The notes under the pieces: generated by a model | Told to the model about the DNA's origin: nothing | Database searches by the model: none | What the model saw: only the letters and a program-made list of their open reading frames with translations | Origin: Calothrix sp. NIES-4105 | GTDB taxonomy: Bacteria > Cyanobacteriota > Cyanobacteriia > Cyanobacteriales > Nostocaceae | Direction: 5' to 3' | Length of the DNA stretch: 64,000 nt | NCBI RefSeq assembly: GCF_002368415.1 | Contig: NZ_AP018290.1 | Coordinates: 3,423,614-3,487,613, forward strand | Position numbers and translations under genes: made by a program | Shown: piece after piece, positions 24,550 through 33,796 of the stretch | Position numbering within the stretch: position 1 is the first letter of the stretch | How the letters are laid out: every line of letters begins with the position of its first letter

Positions 24550-27186
24550 CTACACTTCACCTAAATCACTAATTTGTAGCAAATCTAACCCCTGCTCAAA
24601 TATTTCATCAATAGGCGCCATTTTCCCATCTGTTGTCATAAACTTATGGTCTTGAGTCGCTCTAATAACGGCACCATTTTCTAACTCATACTCAAACACT
24701 TCTTGGCGCCCACGATTATGCCATTGAGCAATAGGTTGTGTATAAACAATTCCATTATTATCAACAGTAAATACAGAACATTCAATTTCTTTTTCTACAA
24801 TTTCACCTATTTTTAAATATCCATACTCAACTGTTAATATTTCTGTATCGTAGCTTAGGCAATATTCTGCAAACTTAAGCATTTGCTCAAATAGGTCTTC
24901 TGCAACTTGGTGCTTAACACCATTTTTAGCGGCGCCATCAATAAATTTTTCACGTTGTTTCTGCATTTCAGAAACTTTCTTTTTACCCATCGCGCGTCTT
25001 AACAAGTCAGCTTGACCTAATGTATAGCCAGCCATATCTTGAGCCATTTTCATAATTTGCTCTTGATAGCAAAGCACCCCATATGTTTCTTCCAAAATAG
25101 GTTCAAGTAAACTGTGCCCATATTCAACTTTCTCTCTACCATGTTTACGGTTGATAAACTGTGGTATTAATCCAGCGTCTAAAGGTCCTGGTCGATATAG
25201 TGCTAAAATAGATGAAATATCTTCAATATTAGATGGCTTTAAATCGCGTACTATTTGCCGCATCCCAGAAGATTCTAATTGAAAAACTCCTTCTAATTCA
25301 CCTGATTCTAATAACTCAAACGTCTTTTTAACGTCATTAGGCAATCTTGCAGCTTCTCCACCTTTTGCGAGTATTCTTTGCGCTTTACGTTCTAAAGAAG
25401 TAATATCATATGGGTCAAGCTTACATTTATGATTTTCCTGGATTAAATCAATAGCATTTTGAATCATTGTCAGGTTTTTCAAACCCAAAAAGTCCATCTT
25501 CAACAAACCAATTGAGTCTAAATCTTCCATGTAATATTGAGTTATCACCGAACCGTCGTTATTACGCTGTAATGGTACAATCTCATCTAATGGTTCGGCA
25601 GAAATTACTACACCCGCAGCGTGTACACCAAAGGTTTTATTTGTTCCCTCAATACGTATTGCCATATCAAGCCAATGCTTAACCCTAGGGTCATTGTCGT
25701 ACTTCTCTTTAAAATCCTGTGATGGAGTATCGTCGGCAATCATTTTACTAAGCGGTGTTGGTTTACCGCGCGATACCGGGATTAATTTTGCCATTTTATC
25801 TGATTCCCCATAGGGAATATTTAATACCCTGGCAACGTCTTTCAATACTGATTTTGATGTAAGACGGTTAAAAGTGATAATCTGTGCAACTCTTTCGGCG
25901 CCATATTTACTTGTAACATAATCAATAACTTCATCACGCTTAGAGATACAGAAATCTGTATCAATATCAGGCATCGATTTACGTTCAGGATTAAGGAAAC
26001 GCTCGAATAATAACCCGTGGTGTACAGGATCAATATTAGTAATACCCATTGAGAACGCAACTAATGAACCTGCAGCCGAACCTCTACCTGGCCCCACAGC
26101 TATTTTATTATCTCTAGCAAACTTAATGTAATCCCACACAATTAAAAAGTAGCCAGAGAACCCCATTTGTTGAATCATTTTTAATTCATATTCCATCCGT
26201 TCTCTATAAGTAGGGTCTAACTCGCTTCTAGTTCTACACCGCTGCTTTTCGAGTATTCCCTGCCAAGCTACTTCTTCAACATACGTATCGGTAGTATGTC
26301 CAGGTGGAATTGGATAATTAGGAATACGAGGTTCACCAAGAATGTCATATTGCTCAACTTTATCAGCAACTTCTTCGGTATTATTTATTGCTTCTTCAAT
26401 AACGTCATCAGGTAAATGGTCACGGAATAGTTGCCGCATTTCGGACTCTGATTTTAAATACTCAGTACCGCTATACCGCATCCGGTTATCTTCGACAATT
26501 AATTTACCCGTTTGAATACACAGCAATGCGTCGTGAGCTTCAACATCAAAACAAGAAATAAAATGCGAGTCATTTGTTGCAACAATCTTTATACCAAGCT
26601 CGCGCGCAATCTTGACAATTTCAACGTTGACAATTCTATCTTCTTGTGAACCGTGATCTTGAATTTCTAAGTAAAAATCATCTCCAAATACATCTTTATA
26701 CCATTGTGCTACTTTACGCGCGGCATCTGGTCTATTACTCATAATCGCTTGTGGTATTTCTCCACCCAAACAAGCGCTAGTAACTATCAAGTCCTCATGA
26801 TATTTTTGTAATAATTCTTTATTTATACAAGGACGCGAAAAAATACCTTTACCTTGTACACCCTCAAGATGCGATATCGATGTTAATTTAACTAAGTTTT
26901 TATAACCCTTCGTACTTTTCGCTAAAACGACTTGGTGATACTTAGGGCGCCGCTCTTGTTTGGTAATATCACCGTTGATAATATACATCTCATTGCCAAT
27001 TATCGGCTTAATAGTCTTACCCCGGCAAATCTTAATCAACTCAACCGCACCGTACATCACACCGTGGTCGGTCAAGGCAATTGCTTTCATCCCTAGTTCG
27101 ATAGCACGGTCTATCAATTGGGGCAACTGACTGGCGCCATCTAACAAGCTGTAGTCACTATGAATGTGTAAAGGTACGAAAGACAT
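24550..27186 (-). CDS. dnaE: DNA polymerase III alpha subunit, N-terminal half ending in split-intein N
   Basis: The start at 27186 ([20 protein letters not shown]) is the canonical DnaE N-terminus; the longer frame upstream is not homologous. The protein has the PHP domain, the polymerase catalytic core ([20 protein letters not shown] and PDIDTDFC, with the catalytic Asp pair) and the family block [18 protein letters not shown]. It stops after LKFAEY, where [16 protein letters not shown] starts the 103-residue N-intein. The C-terminal half, with the C-intein, must be encoded elsewhere. Protein trans-splicing then gives full DnaE, the replicative polymerase. This split is typical of cyanobacteria. 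Confidence 0.97.
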   Translation of the reverse strand: MSFVPLHIHSDYSLLDGASQLPQLIDRAIELGMKAIALTDHGVMYGAVELIKICRGKTIKPIIGNEMYIINGDITKQERRPKYHQVVLAKSTKGYKNLVKLTSISHLEGVQGKGIFSRPCINKELLQKYHEDLIVTSACLGGEIPQAIMSNRPDAARKVAQWYKDVFGDDFYLEIQDHGSQEDRIVNVEIVKIARELGIKIVATNDSHFISCFDVEAHDALLCIQTGKLIVEDNRMRYSGTEYLKSESEMRQLFRDHLPDDVIEEAINNTEEVADKVEQYDILGEPRIPNYPIPPGHTTDTYVEEVAWQGILEKQRCRTRSELDPTYRERMEYELKMIQQMGFSGYFLIVWDYIKFARDNKIAVGPGRGSAAGSLVAFSMGITNIDPVHHGLLFERFLNPERKSMPDIDTDFCISKRDEVIDYVTSKYGAERVAQIITFNRLTSKSVLKDVARVLNIPYGESDKMAKLIPVSRGKPTPLSKMIADDTPSQDFKEKYDNDPRVKHWLDMAIRIEGTNKTFGVHAAGVVISAEPLDEIVPLQRNNDGSVITQYYMEDLDSIGLLKMDFLGLKNLTMIQNAIDLIQENHKCKLDPYDITSLERKAQRILAKGGEAARLPNDVKKTFELLESGELEGVFQLESSGMRQIVRDLKPSNIEDISSILALYRPGPLDAGLIPQFINRKHGREKVEYGHSLLEPILEETYGVLCYQEQIMKMAQDMAGYTLGQADLLRRAMGKKKVSEMQKQREKFIDGAAKNGVKHQVAEDLFEQMLKFAEYCLSYDTEILTVEYGYLKIGEIVEKEIECSVFTVDNNGIVYTQPIAQWHNRGRQEVFEYELENGAVIRATQDHKFMTTDGKMAPIDEIFEQGLDLLQISDLGEV
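24553..24861 (-). other. Split DnaE intein, N-part (103 residues)
   Basis: It follows extein KFAEY and begins with the splicing nucleophile Cys1. Block B reads [10 protein letters not shown] (Thr and His of TxxH), and the C-terminal end is [12 protein letters not shown]. It is closely similar in length (103 against 102) and motifs to the well-known Nostoc punctiforme DnaE N-intein. Confidence 0.95.
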
Positions 27187-27369
27187 AATATTAACATTAT
27201 ATATAAATAACCCAACTGAACATTGCTGCCCAGCTAGGTGATATATTATATGCCCGGACGCCCTTATTGACTCAATGAATGTAATCAAAAAAAATAAAAC
27301 CCCTGTACTTATATGAAACAAAACGTCTCGTTTGTGAATACAAATGTTTTAGCTTTATTGCCTATGAAT

Positions 27370-28611
27370 TTATTTTATTAATAATAATAATTTATTAAAT
27401 ATGACTAAAATCGCTATACTTATTACAGCAATTAAAGTTGTTTTACCGCCTGGAAATAATCTATGATAATTATCGATATTTTTATTGTCATGGCGCCTTT
27501 TCCACACCATTAACGCCGGAATAATACCCCCTAAAATTGAGATACAAAAAGCGCCAGCACTTTCGAGCGCATACAAGAATATATTAGGATTTAATACAGC
27601 TAAACACATTGGTGGAAATAAAACAAAACCATACTGCCATCCCCGCGCAGTTGAGAATTTTATTACACTGTTGATAAAATTTAGCAGACCGTAAAAAAAA
27701 CCAATGAAAGACGTGATAATTGCAAATTCAGAAAAGACTGAAACCATTATCCCTAGCAAATTTCCGCCACTGCCATCTCGTAAATTTTTCAGTGGGTCAA
27801 ATTTTTCTGCACCAGTAAATTCTTGCGGTAGTGCCGAGTTGACGCTACCTAAAATTACAGCGTTCCACGCGATAAACATTATCAGTGGGATTAATGAGCC
27901 AAAAAAAATTGACTGTTTAACTTTCCGTGCGTCTCCTTCTAATTGTATTGCTATTACCGGAATCACATTATGGTAAAATAGTGCTACTAACATAACCGGA
28001 ATCGCAGCAGTTAACTGAGTCCAATCTTGAAAAATAAACTGTGATAGATGAACTTGTCTACTTGCTAACAACAATAATCCAGCGAATGAAGCTATTACTG
28101 CAAAAACCAAAGCGTTATTTAATTTCTCAATTAACTTAGGGCGCCCAAAATACATAATTCCACCAAACAAGAGCGCAAATATCGTTGTCCCTGCCCAGTC
28201 TGGTAACTTAACCGGCAATGCTCTTAGCAATATTTCCCCACCTTGAGCAATATATGCAACCAGCAACCCATAATGCAAAAACAAATATGCACCACCAGCT
28301 AATATTGCTCCAGGTTTTCCTAATATATTCTCCACCATCGCCAAAAAACCGAAGAAGGTGCCTGAGCGCATCCCATCTAAACTAACTTCGGCAATTAATA
28401 ACCCAGACACTAAAGCATATAACCATACAGCGATTAATAACACCGTTGAAGGCGCCACTCCCGAAGGTAAAGTCACTGTCGGTAAAGCCAAAATTCCGGC
28501 GCCAACCGTTGTACCAGCAATTAACGCGGTACTTCCCAACACACTACCAGGTTGGTGAAGCAACTTATCACCATTAAATTCTATATTTGAAAACAAACGT
28601 GTAGTCTGCAT
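27370..28611 (-). CDS. Aromatic amino acid permease (HAAAP/TyrP-Mtr family)
   Basis: The 413-residue membrane protein has about 11 hydrophobic segments and the N-terminal family block LIAGTTVGAGILALPTVTLP; YHNVIPVIAIQLEGDARKVK lies in the middle. It probably imports tyrosine or tryptophan with protons across the inner membrane. It is upstream of dnaE on the same strand, but the gap of 183 bases to the dnaE start argues for separate transcription. Confidence 0.88.
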   Translation of the reverse strand: MQTTRLFSNIEFNGDKLLHQPGSVLGSTALIAGTTVGAGILALPTVTLPSGVAPSTVLLIAVWLYALVSGLLIAEVSLDGMRSGTFFGFLAMVENILGKPGAILAGGAYLFLHYGLLVAYIAQGGEILLRALPVKLPDWAGTTIFALLFGGIMYFGRPKLIEKLNNALVFAVIASFAGLLLLASRQVHLSQFIFQDWTQLTAAIPVMLVALFYHNVIPVIAIQLEGDARKVKQSIFFGSLIPLIMFIAWNAVILGSVNSALPQEFTGAEKFDPLKNLRDGSGGNLLGIMVSVFSEFAIITSFIGFFYGLLNFINSVIKFSTARGWQYGFVLFPPMCLAVLNPNIFLYALESAGAFCISILGGIIPALMVWKRRHDNKNIDNYHRLFPGGKTTLIAVISIAILVIFNKLLLLIK

Positions 28612-28803
28612 CCGCTCAAAATGTAAAGATATGTTACATAATCATAACAACTTTGATTAAGTAATGAAAGTTCTCCATACTAATGGCGTTATGATTCTGG
28701 TTGTTCACCTATGGTTTGCTGTGCGGCGTGCTTAATAGTCAAGAAGTTGTCAGTTAATCTTGATTCTTCTGATTCTTGTTTTATAGAAAACACAGTTAAA
28801 CAT

Positions 28804-29118
28804 TTACGCAACTAGTGTAACAACGCGCTCATAATCTTCTCCATGAGCTTGTATCGCATCCCATATATCAACCTTTTGTTGGAGATTTAACCATAGCTGA
28901 GGACCATTACCTAGTGCTTTTCCAATACGTATTGCCATATCTACAGTAATTGGTCTTCTACCCTGAATAATTTCATTAACACTACGACGGGATACACCAA
29001 GTATCTCAGCAAACTTCGTTTGGGTTATTTCCAGGTCTTCAAGTATATCCAAAATAACTGCACCTGGGTGTATTGGTCTTACCTTTCTATTGGCAACAAT
29101 TTCTTGCAGTTCTTTCAT
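28804..29118 (-). CDS. higA: HigA-type antitoxin (XRE helix-turn-helix)
   Basis: The 104-residue protein has the HigA start RPIHPGAVILDILEDLEITQ, the HTH TKFAEILGVSRRSVNEIIQG, and the C-terminal helix GPQLWLNLQQKVDIWDA that is diagnostic of the family. It neutralises a HigB-type mRNA interferase and represses its own operon. The toxin gene is upstream on the same strand, which is the usual higBA order, but 101 bases separate them, more than is typical. Confidence 0.9.
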   Translation of the reverse strand: MKELQEIVANRKVRPIHPGAVILDILEDLEITQTKFAEILGVSRRSVNEIIQGRRPITVDMAIRIGKALGNGPQLWLNLQQKVDIWDAIQAHGEDYERVVTLVA

Positions 29119-29219
29119 ATTAATTGATTATTTTTGAAATAAGTTTCTGTATTCTCTGATTGTAAAATATGCTTATGAGGTTTAAGTCGCTCATTAATAC
29201 TTTTTTTCTATCGTAATTG

Positions 29220-29441
29220 CTAGTGATAATCTACAAGGTCTATGTCATATGCTTCACCGTCCTCAAATCTAAAAATTATACGCCAATTACCTGATATTTT
29301 TATAGACCAAATCCCTTTCTTATCTCCTTTCAACTCGTGTAAATTATAACCTGGTAGTTTAATATCTTCTATATCGACTGCCGAATCTATTGCTTCAAGC
29401 CTTGCTGCAATTTTTTGTGGATATAATTTTTTACAACTCAT
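29220..29441 (-). CDS. higB: HigB-type RelE-superfamily toxin, N-terminally short
   Basis: The 73 residues match the C-terminal three quarters of HigB: KIAARLEAIDSAVDIEDIKL, LHELKGDKKGIWSIKI and GNWRIIFRFEDGEAYDIDLV. The normal first 20 or so residues (a beta strand and the start of helix 1) are missing: a TAG stands four codons before the ATG and no homologous start is visible upstream. The catalytic-site strand is intact. It may be inactive or start differently than thought. Confidence 0.75.
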   Translation of the reverse strand: MSCKKLYPQKIAARLEAIDSAVDIEDIKLPGYNLHELKGDKKGIWSIKISGNWRIIFRFEDGEAYDIDLVDYH

Positions 29442-29455
29442 ATAGGATTGCTATA

Positions 29456-29604
29456 TTATTCTGATTTACTAGCTATAATCCAACGAAAAAAAACAGGTTT
29501 ATTATATTCATATTCCATTTCATCTTCTACCTGTATTATATTGAAGCCAGTCTCCTGAACCAATGCCAAATTGGTATCTCGGTCAAAGTGGATTGCTCTT
29601 AATA
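29456..29604 (-). pseudogene. C-terminal remnant of a methyltransferase-like protein
   Basis: The reverse strand reads AIHFDRDTNLALVQETGF, then NIIQVEDEMEYEYNKPVFFR and WIIASKSE before a TAA at 29456. This resembles the last strand pair of class I methyltransferases (GFxIxxxEDExEYDxPVxFRWIxAxK). No SAM-binding part is left. Confidence 0.4.
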
Positions 29605-29786
29605 ATTTATACTTACGTATAGAGAACATATTTAAAGTAGAACCACACTTGGCAGCGATTCATTTGAAAGAACTAATCCAAGAAATAGTAGAATTAGTAG
29701 AGTTGCATATGCCACATATAGATACATCACAAGTACGACGCAAGCTTAACTGGCGCCATGAAGCTTGGGAATTTATAGAAACGTAA
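29571..29786 (+). CDS. Short helical hypothetical protein
   Basis: A 71-codon frame opens at a TTG (no ATG available). Its core, YLRIENIFKVEPHLAAIHLK and RRKLNWRHEAWEFIET, looks like structured helical protein rather than noise. It overlaps the methyltransferase remnant on the other strand. I do not recognise it; it may be a fragment. Confidence 0.3.
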   Translation: MVSRSKWIALNNLYLRIENIFKVEPHLAAIHLKELIQEIVELVELHMPHIDTSQVRRKLNWRHEAWEFIET

Positions 29787-29862
29787 ATATTTAAATACTT
29801 TGGTTAAGCTCAAAGGGCAAGATGAGCAATTGAAATAGTTAGCTTAATAATTAAGAGGTAAT

Positions 29863-30279
29863 ATGATTCAAAAAAGTACAGATTCTTCTGTTGTTCAATT
29901 TAGAATTGCAAGACCCACTGATAAACTAGCAAAAGTGGTTGAGTTCTATGAGAACGGCTTGGGTTTGAGAAAGCTATACTCATTTGAAAATCATGAAGGA
30001 TATGATGGAGTTATGCTTGGACTGCCTGATAGCCAGCATCACCTGGAATTTACAAGTCATAAAGATGGAAGTCCTTGTCCAGCCCCAACAAAAGATAATT
30101 TATTAGTACTATATATTTCTACTCAAGAAAAAGTTGTAGAAATTAAAAATCGCCTAGCTCAGATGGGTTATAACGAAGTAGAACCAGAAAATCCGTACTG
30201 GAAGGGAAAAAGTGTAACAATTGAAGACCCTGATGGTTGGCGTGTAGTTCTTTTTAATGGAAAGTTTGAGGTAGAGTGA
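29863..30279 (+). CDS. VOC (glyoxalase/bleomycin-resistance fold) family protein
   Basis: The 138 residues have the VOC pattern: VVQFRIARPTDKLAKVVEFY and ENGLGLRKLYSF in the first half, HHLEFTSHKDG at the metal strand, and VTIEDPDGWRVVLFN at the end. The ribosome site AAGAGGT lies 6 bases before the ATG. VOC proteins include lyases, dioxygenases and drug-binding proteins; the substrate is unknown. Confidence 0.82.
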   Translation: MIQKSTDSSVVQFRIARPTDKLAKVVEFYENGLGLRKLYSFENHEGYDGVMLGLPDSQHHLEFTSHKDGSPCPAPTKDNLLVLYISTQEKVVEIKNRLAQMGYNEVEPENPYWKGKSVTIEDPDGWRVVLFNGKFEVE

Positions 30280-30329
30280 ATTTATAGACACAATGAGAAT
30301 TTGCGCGCACTGGCGCCAACCCATTCTAT

Positions 30330-30974
30330 TTATCGTGTCAAAACAGCAACTCTGGTTTTTCTGTTTTTAACTGTATCAAATCCGTCTTTATACTCAGTAG
30401 CTTTAAAGCCCAGTTCGGCTAGTCTGCTGAGAATATTTTTTGTAGGGTGACTGCCTGATAGGATTGTGTTCTCTGGATGTGGATGGTCTTCTACATAATT
30501 TGCGACTAAAAGTTTACCATCTGGGTTAATATAGTTATCGAGAAGAAACTCAATATACTGCTTTTCATACTTAGCAGGAACGTAAACTAATTCGGTGCGA
30601 ACAAAATCAAATCGTTTTGGCGGTATCCAATCAAATGCATTTCTGACAAGAAAGTTATCTTTATATTGTGGAAGTCTACATTTTGCAAGTTCAACTAGCT
30701 TTGGAGAAATATCTATTCCATATGGCTCAAGAATAATATTTCTTAGGGAGTTCCATTTTTGACAACATTCTAGTAAATAACCGTTCGCACAACCGATATC
30801 TAAAAAAGACCCAGACCTATCAATGCAGTCAGCAACTGGTTTACGCAGACAAATCCATCGCTCCTCTGAACCAGACATACCTGATTGTTTCCAAGGTTCT
30901 CCATTTACTAAATATCCTGGTTCCAAGGTGTCACGCGCGTTTTCAAACCATTGTTTTAGCTCTTCTTTCGTCAT
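30330..30974 (-). CDS. Class I SAM-dependent methyltransferase
   Basis: The start is taken at 30974 (MTKEELKQWFENARD), since the longer frame upstream runs over the end of the SDR gene. The SAM site is SGSFLDIGCANGYLLECCQK, with the next acidic strand at PYGIDISPKLVELAKC and motif IV in FDFVRTELVYVPAKYEKQYI. The N-terminal WKQSGMSGSEERW resembles small-molecule methyltransferases of antibiotic or sugar type. The substrate is unknown. It lies 83 bases behind the interrupted SDR gene. Confidence 0.8.
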   Translation of the reverse strand: MTKEELKQWFENARDTLEPGYLVNGEPWKQSGMSGSEERWICLRKPVADCIDRSGSFLDIGCANGYLLECCQKWNSLRNIILEPYGIDISPKLVELAKCRLPQYKDNFLVRNAFDWIPPKRFDFVRTELVYVPAKYEKQYIEFLLDNYINPDGKLLVANYVEDHPHPENTILSGSHPTKNILSRLAELGFKATEYKDGFDTVKNRKTRVAVLTR

Positions 30975-31057
30975 GACCAAGTTTATTGTTCCTCTTGTTA
31001 CTAGTGCCTCCCGTGGAATTGGAGCTACCCTCATTTGCATTCCCATGACGAGACAAT

Positions 31058-31576
31058 TTACCAAGGCAGGGGCTTGCCATCTCTAAAGAAACCACCCGTT
31101 GGTCGATCATTAGAAAGGGTCGCAGCCCAGACGATGCTTGCTGCTCCGTCCGCAACAGGTCGTCCGCCCGCACCGCCCATCTCGGTTGCCACCCATCCCG
31201 GACAAATAGCATTCACGAGAATTCCAGTGCTTTGTAATTCCGCTGCTAGTAGTCGAGTGAAAGCATTTAGTGCTGCTTTGGATGTGCTATAGGCAGGAGT
31301 GCTAGCGCCCATACTGGCTAACGACCCGGCTTCACTCGAAACATTAACAATACGACCAGCTTTACTTTGACGTATCAACGGCAAGAACGCTTGGCACATG
31401 CGCCACGGCCCCAGCGTATTGGTGGCAAGTGCCTCCTGCACGGTGTCAAGGTTGGCATTGCTCGCAGATTGCCAGGTATCGTATAAAATGCCTGCATTAT
31501 TAACCAGAATATCCAGGCGCCCAAACTCACTTTTCAAATCAGCAGCTAGCTGGTCGATGCTGTTTTGATCGGTCAC
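31058..31576 (-). pseudogene. SDR oxidoreductase, 3' two thirds (interrupted gene)
   Basis: This part encodes LDILVNNAGILYD (structural NNAG), the catalytic Ser in IVNVSSEAGS, the YxxxK pair in PAYSTSKAALNAF, and the C-terminal PGWVATEMGG. The Rossmann N-terminus (TGANRGIG) is 2 kb away at 33536-33727. Joining GAC (ending the first part at 33536) to GTG ACC GAT (starting at 31576) restores a continuous 236-residue short-chain dehydrogenase. The gene was therefore split by the insertion of the 31577-33535 element and is presumably inactive. Confidence 0.93.
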
Positions 31577-31698
31577 GTGGTATGAGCAATTCGGTATAAA
31601 CCGGACACTCGCTTTGTGATCCTGTTTGATACACCAATCAGAAAGACGACGGAACTTGCCGCTACTTTATGTGACGGTATTTCGTTACTCATGTAACA
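31577..31698 (-). ncRNA. Possible omega RNA region 3' of the TnpB-like gene
   Basis: In TnpB elements the guide RNA covers the 3' end of the gene and the right end of the element. This 122-base stretch is relatively GC-rich against its surroundings and contains CGGT-TTAT-ACCG close to the boundary. The guide would read into GTGACCGATC of the SDR gene. This is inferred from position only. Confidence 0.35.
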
Positions 31699-33156
31699 CT
31701 ACAAACAAGACCAAGCAGGAATCACCACTTTCCCTTTACCCACAGGCTTAATTAGCCAAACAACACAACCTGTGGGCAAACCTGCATTTTTAAATACTAC
31801 AGGCTTTTCAAACTTCGCAGCTAGATATTTTAAACCAATATTTCTAGCCGCATTCTCACCAGAACATAATATTTTACCATCTGGTGTTTTAACTAATTTT
31901 CCTAACCCGGAATCACTCCATAAATAAAGATTAAGCACACCAACTTGTGAACCTCTTAAACATTTACCACCACTGCGTGAGTCAGTAATGCTGGTAAATG
32001 CTGGGTTAACTCTAACAGTATAAATAGAGTACCTGTTTAAAGCTTTATGCTCAACTCGTTTTTGTATTTTCTTTGCAACCCAAAATGAACGTTTTGTGTT
32101 GCTCCGACGCGAGTACTTACCACGTTGAGGCTTTAAACTTTTGAGGTTTTCAAAAACAATTACATTACAATTATGGTCATTAGCACTTTCCACAATTGAA
32201 TGTGAAATGGCCTCAATCAGTTGCTTTTCTAAATTTTTAATTCGTTTCCATAGCTTGGCACATAAATTCTCAGGAGGTAATACACCTAACTCTGTTTTCG
32301 TATTAGTTAAACTCTTCGCTTTGGCAATTCTACCTAGATAGCGCTTCCTAAGATGGTGGAGTCGATTGTTTCCTTTTATCCGTAGATTGGCTAATTCTAC
32401 AACAACGTCCGTATCTTCGCATCCTTCTAATACCTTGCCCACAACTATCGGGTCGTCTAAGTTGAGGTCAATGCTTAGAATTCGGAGCTTACCGTAAGCT
32501 TTTATATAGTCTGCTAACGTCCCTTTTGATGGTGTATTTTTCTGAATTACCCAAACAAGTTTTAGTATACTTTCATCATAAATTAAAGAAAAAGTTCCTT
32601 TGACGTAACCGGGCGGTAATTCTCGACACTTATAGCTGACTTTCTGAAACTGCCAAGTTTTTCCTGTCCACAATTTCACAACTAGAGAGTCTCCGGTATC
32701 GTCTTTAAACATACCAGAATAAACCTGAATTGGAAAATTTGTCGATTGCGGCAAAACCGGCGGCTTACCTGCCTTCTTTTTTAATCTTGTACGTTTTTTA
32801 AGTGTATGACATGTCTTTGACCTTTCAATTCGTTTCGTCCAACGTTCAAAATTCGTGTACCAAGACTTGACAACACCAGCAGCTTTCTTGATTGCAGCAC
32901 GTCTCAGGTTTTGAGGAATACGAGCAACATTCAGAACGGGTTCTGAGTAGATAAGTTTTTCATAAACTTTGTAAAGCGAATCTGTTGATGTATTCAGAAA
33001 TAATTCTAGATTCGATGACATCTGAGAAACATAAAACATCACACAATCGTTAAAAAGTAGCTGTGTCAGCTTCACATCTGAAGGTGTTGCTGTTTCAACA
33101 GTTGCTAAAATTGATTCATTGATTTGAAAGTGACCTTTTTGTTTCTTCAATGCCAT
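31699..33156 (-). CDS. tnpB: Large TnpB-like RNA-guided nuclease homologue with altered RuvC-III and zinc-finger sites
   Basis: This 485-residue protein has a strong ribosome site (GAGAGGTGA) before its ATG. The N-terminal half is a basic, helix-rich region. RuvC-I is RILSIDLNLDDP (Asp230) and RuvC-II is NVIVFENLKSLKPQRGKYS (Glu336) with the bridge-like segment ending VNPAFTSITDSRSGGK. Where TnpB normally has CSxCG...CxxCG and then DxNAAxNI, this protein has DSRSGG and CSGENAARNIGLKYL. The zinc ligands are mostly lost, and Gly433 stands where the third catalytic Asp is expected (Glu434 is adjacent). It could be nuclease-dead, use a shifted acidic residue, or be decaying. Confidence 0.8.
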   Translation of the reverse strand: MALKKQKGHFQINESILATVETATPSDVKLTQLLFNDCVMFYVSQMSSNLELFLNTSTDSLYKVYEKLIYSEPVLNVARIPQNLRRAAIKKAAGVVKSWYTNFERWTKRIERSKTCHTLKKRTRLKKKAGKPPVLPQSTNFPIQVYSGMFKDDTGDSLVVKLWTGKTWQFQKVSYKCRELPPGYVKGTFSLIYDESILKLVWVIQKNTPSKGTLADYIKAYGKLRILSIDLNLDDPIVVGKVLEGCEDTDVVVELANLRIKGNNRLHHLRKRYLGRIAKAKSLTNTKTELGVLPPENLCAKLWKRIKNLEKQLIEAISHSIVESANDHNCNVIVFENLKSLKPQRGKYSRRSNTKRSFWVAKKIQKRVEHKALNRYSIYTVRVNPAFTSITDSRSGGKCLRGSQVGVLNLYLWSDSGLGKLVKTPDGKILCSGENAARNIGLKYLAAKFEKPVVFKNAGLPTGCVVWLIKPVGKGKVVIPAWSCL

Positions 33157-33535
33157 ATATTAATCACCTCTCTTTAGTCGCGACTTTTAGATATTTATAA
33201 TTCTATCCTTTTTTCGCCAAAAATCAATCATTTTGCATTTAAATATTTGATTTAATCAGTTAAGTATTGATAAGTTTTATGACAATATCCTCCTTACGCA
33301 CAAATCTAATATTTCATCATATCGAATCAAAATTTGAAGTTTTAAAATGTAAACTATAACTCTTCATTTTTTAGAATTGAGAAGCATATTTTAGCCTGCT
33401 CTTCGCATAACGCGCAACAAACATATCAATTTTACTCAAGGCAATGGATATTTAGTACATTAGTGTTATTAAACCCTTGTCCATTTTACTCAGATATTGT
33501 CTAATATGTACCAATAAAGCTCTATCTAGTACCAC

Positions 33536-33727
33536 GTCTAGTTTTTTAGGAATCACCTGCAATCCTTCACTTACCAGCGTTTCTGCAGCGGCTTTTCCCT
33601 TCTCGAAATCGCGCGCTCCCAGGATGACCGTGATACCTTGTTTAGCAAGCTGGCGCGTCACTTCTAAGCCAATGCCACGATTTGCACCCGTAACGAGCGC
33701 GATTAAAGGTAAGTCGCTTTGAGTCAT
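33536..33727 (-). pseudogene. SDR oxidoreductase, 5' third (interrupted gene)
   Basis: It encodes MTQSDLPLIALVTGANRGIG (the NAD(P)-binding TGxxxGIG), continues ILGARDFEKGKAAAETL and ends in KKLD at the element boundary. The frame then reads 37 meaningless codons inside the insertion. The missing rest is at 31058-31576. An Arg directly after the cofactor strand (GAR) suggests NADPH preference, as in carbonyl-reductase-like SDRs. Confidence 0.93.
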
Positions 33728-33796
33728 TATTCCTCCTTTTGAGTCAATATTAGGTTAGCTTGAATGTTATTTCTAAGAAAGAAATAATGTTGCACC

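Larger units (their letters stand above)
31577..33535 (-). mobile_element. IS1341/IS605-like element inserted in the SDR gene
   Basis: The ends are fixed by the restored host gene: 1959 bases, beginning GTGGTA and ending TACCAC (6-base inverted ends), with no target-site duplication. It holds one gene (TnpB-like, 31699-33156) and no tnpA, so movement would need a transposase in trans. A small hairpin CGGT-TTAT-ACCG sits near the right end (about 31592-31603). The left 379 bases (33157-33535) are non-coding. Confidence 0.85.

Noticed and set aside
24550-27321. dnaE starting at 27321
   Set aside because: The 45 extra residues are not DnaE-like. [17 protein letters not shown] at 27186 is the canonical start.
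30330-31064. Methyltransferase starting at 31064
   Set aside because: The additional 30 codons overlap the end of the SDR gene and lack homology; MTKEELKQWFENARD at 30974 starts the domain.
32141-32341. Antisense frames within tnpB, dnaE, map and ackA (for example 32141-32341, 25467-25682, 58866-59192, 44679-44891)
   Set aside because: They lie fully inside well-supported genes on the other strand, have no recognisable domain, and their composition follows the complement of the real gene.
33536-33540. 5-bp target duplication CACGT at the SDR insertion
   Set aside because: CACGT appears at both junctions, but with the GTGGTA/TACCAC ends assigned to the element, the host sequence rejoins exactly without any duplication, which also fits the IS605 mechanism.
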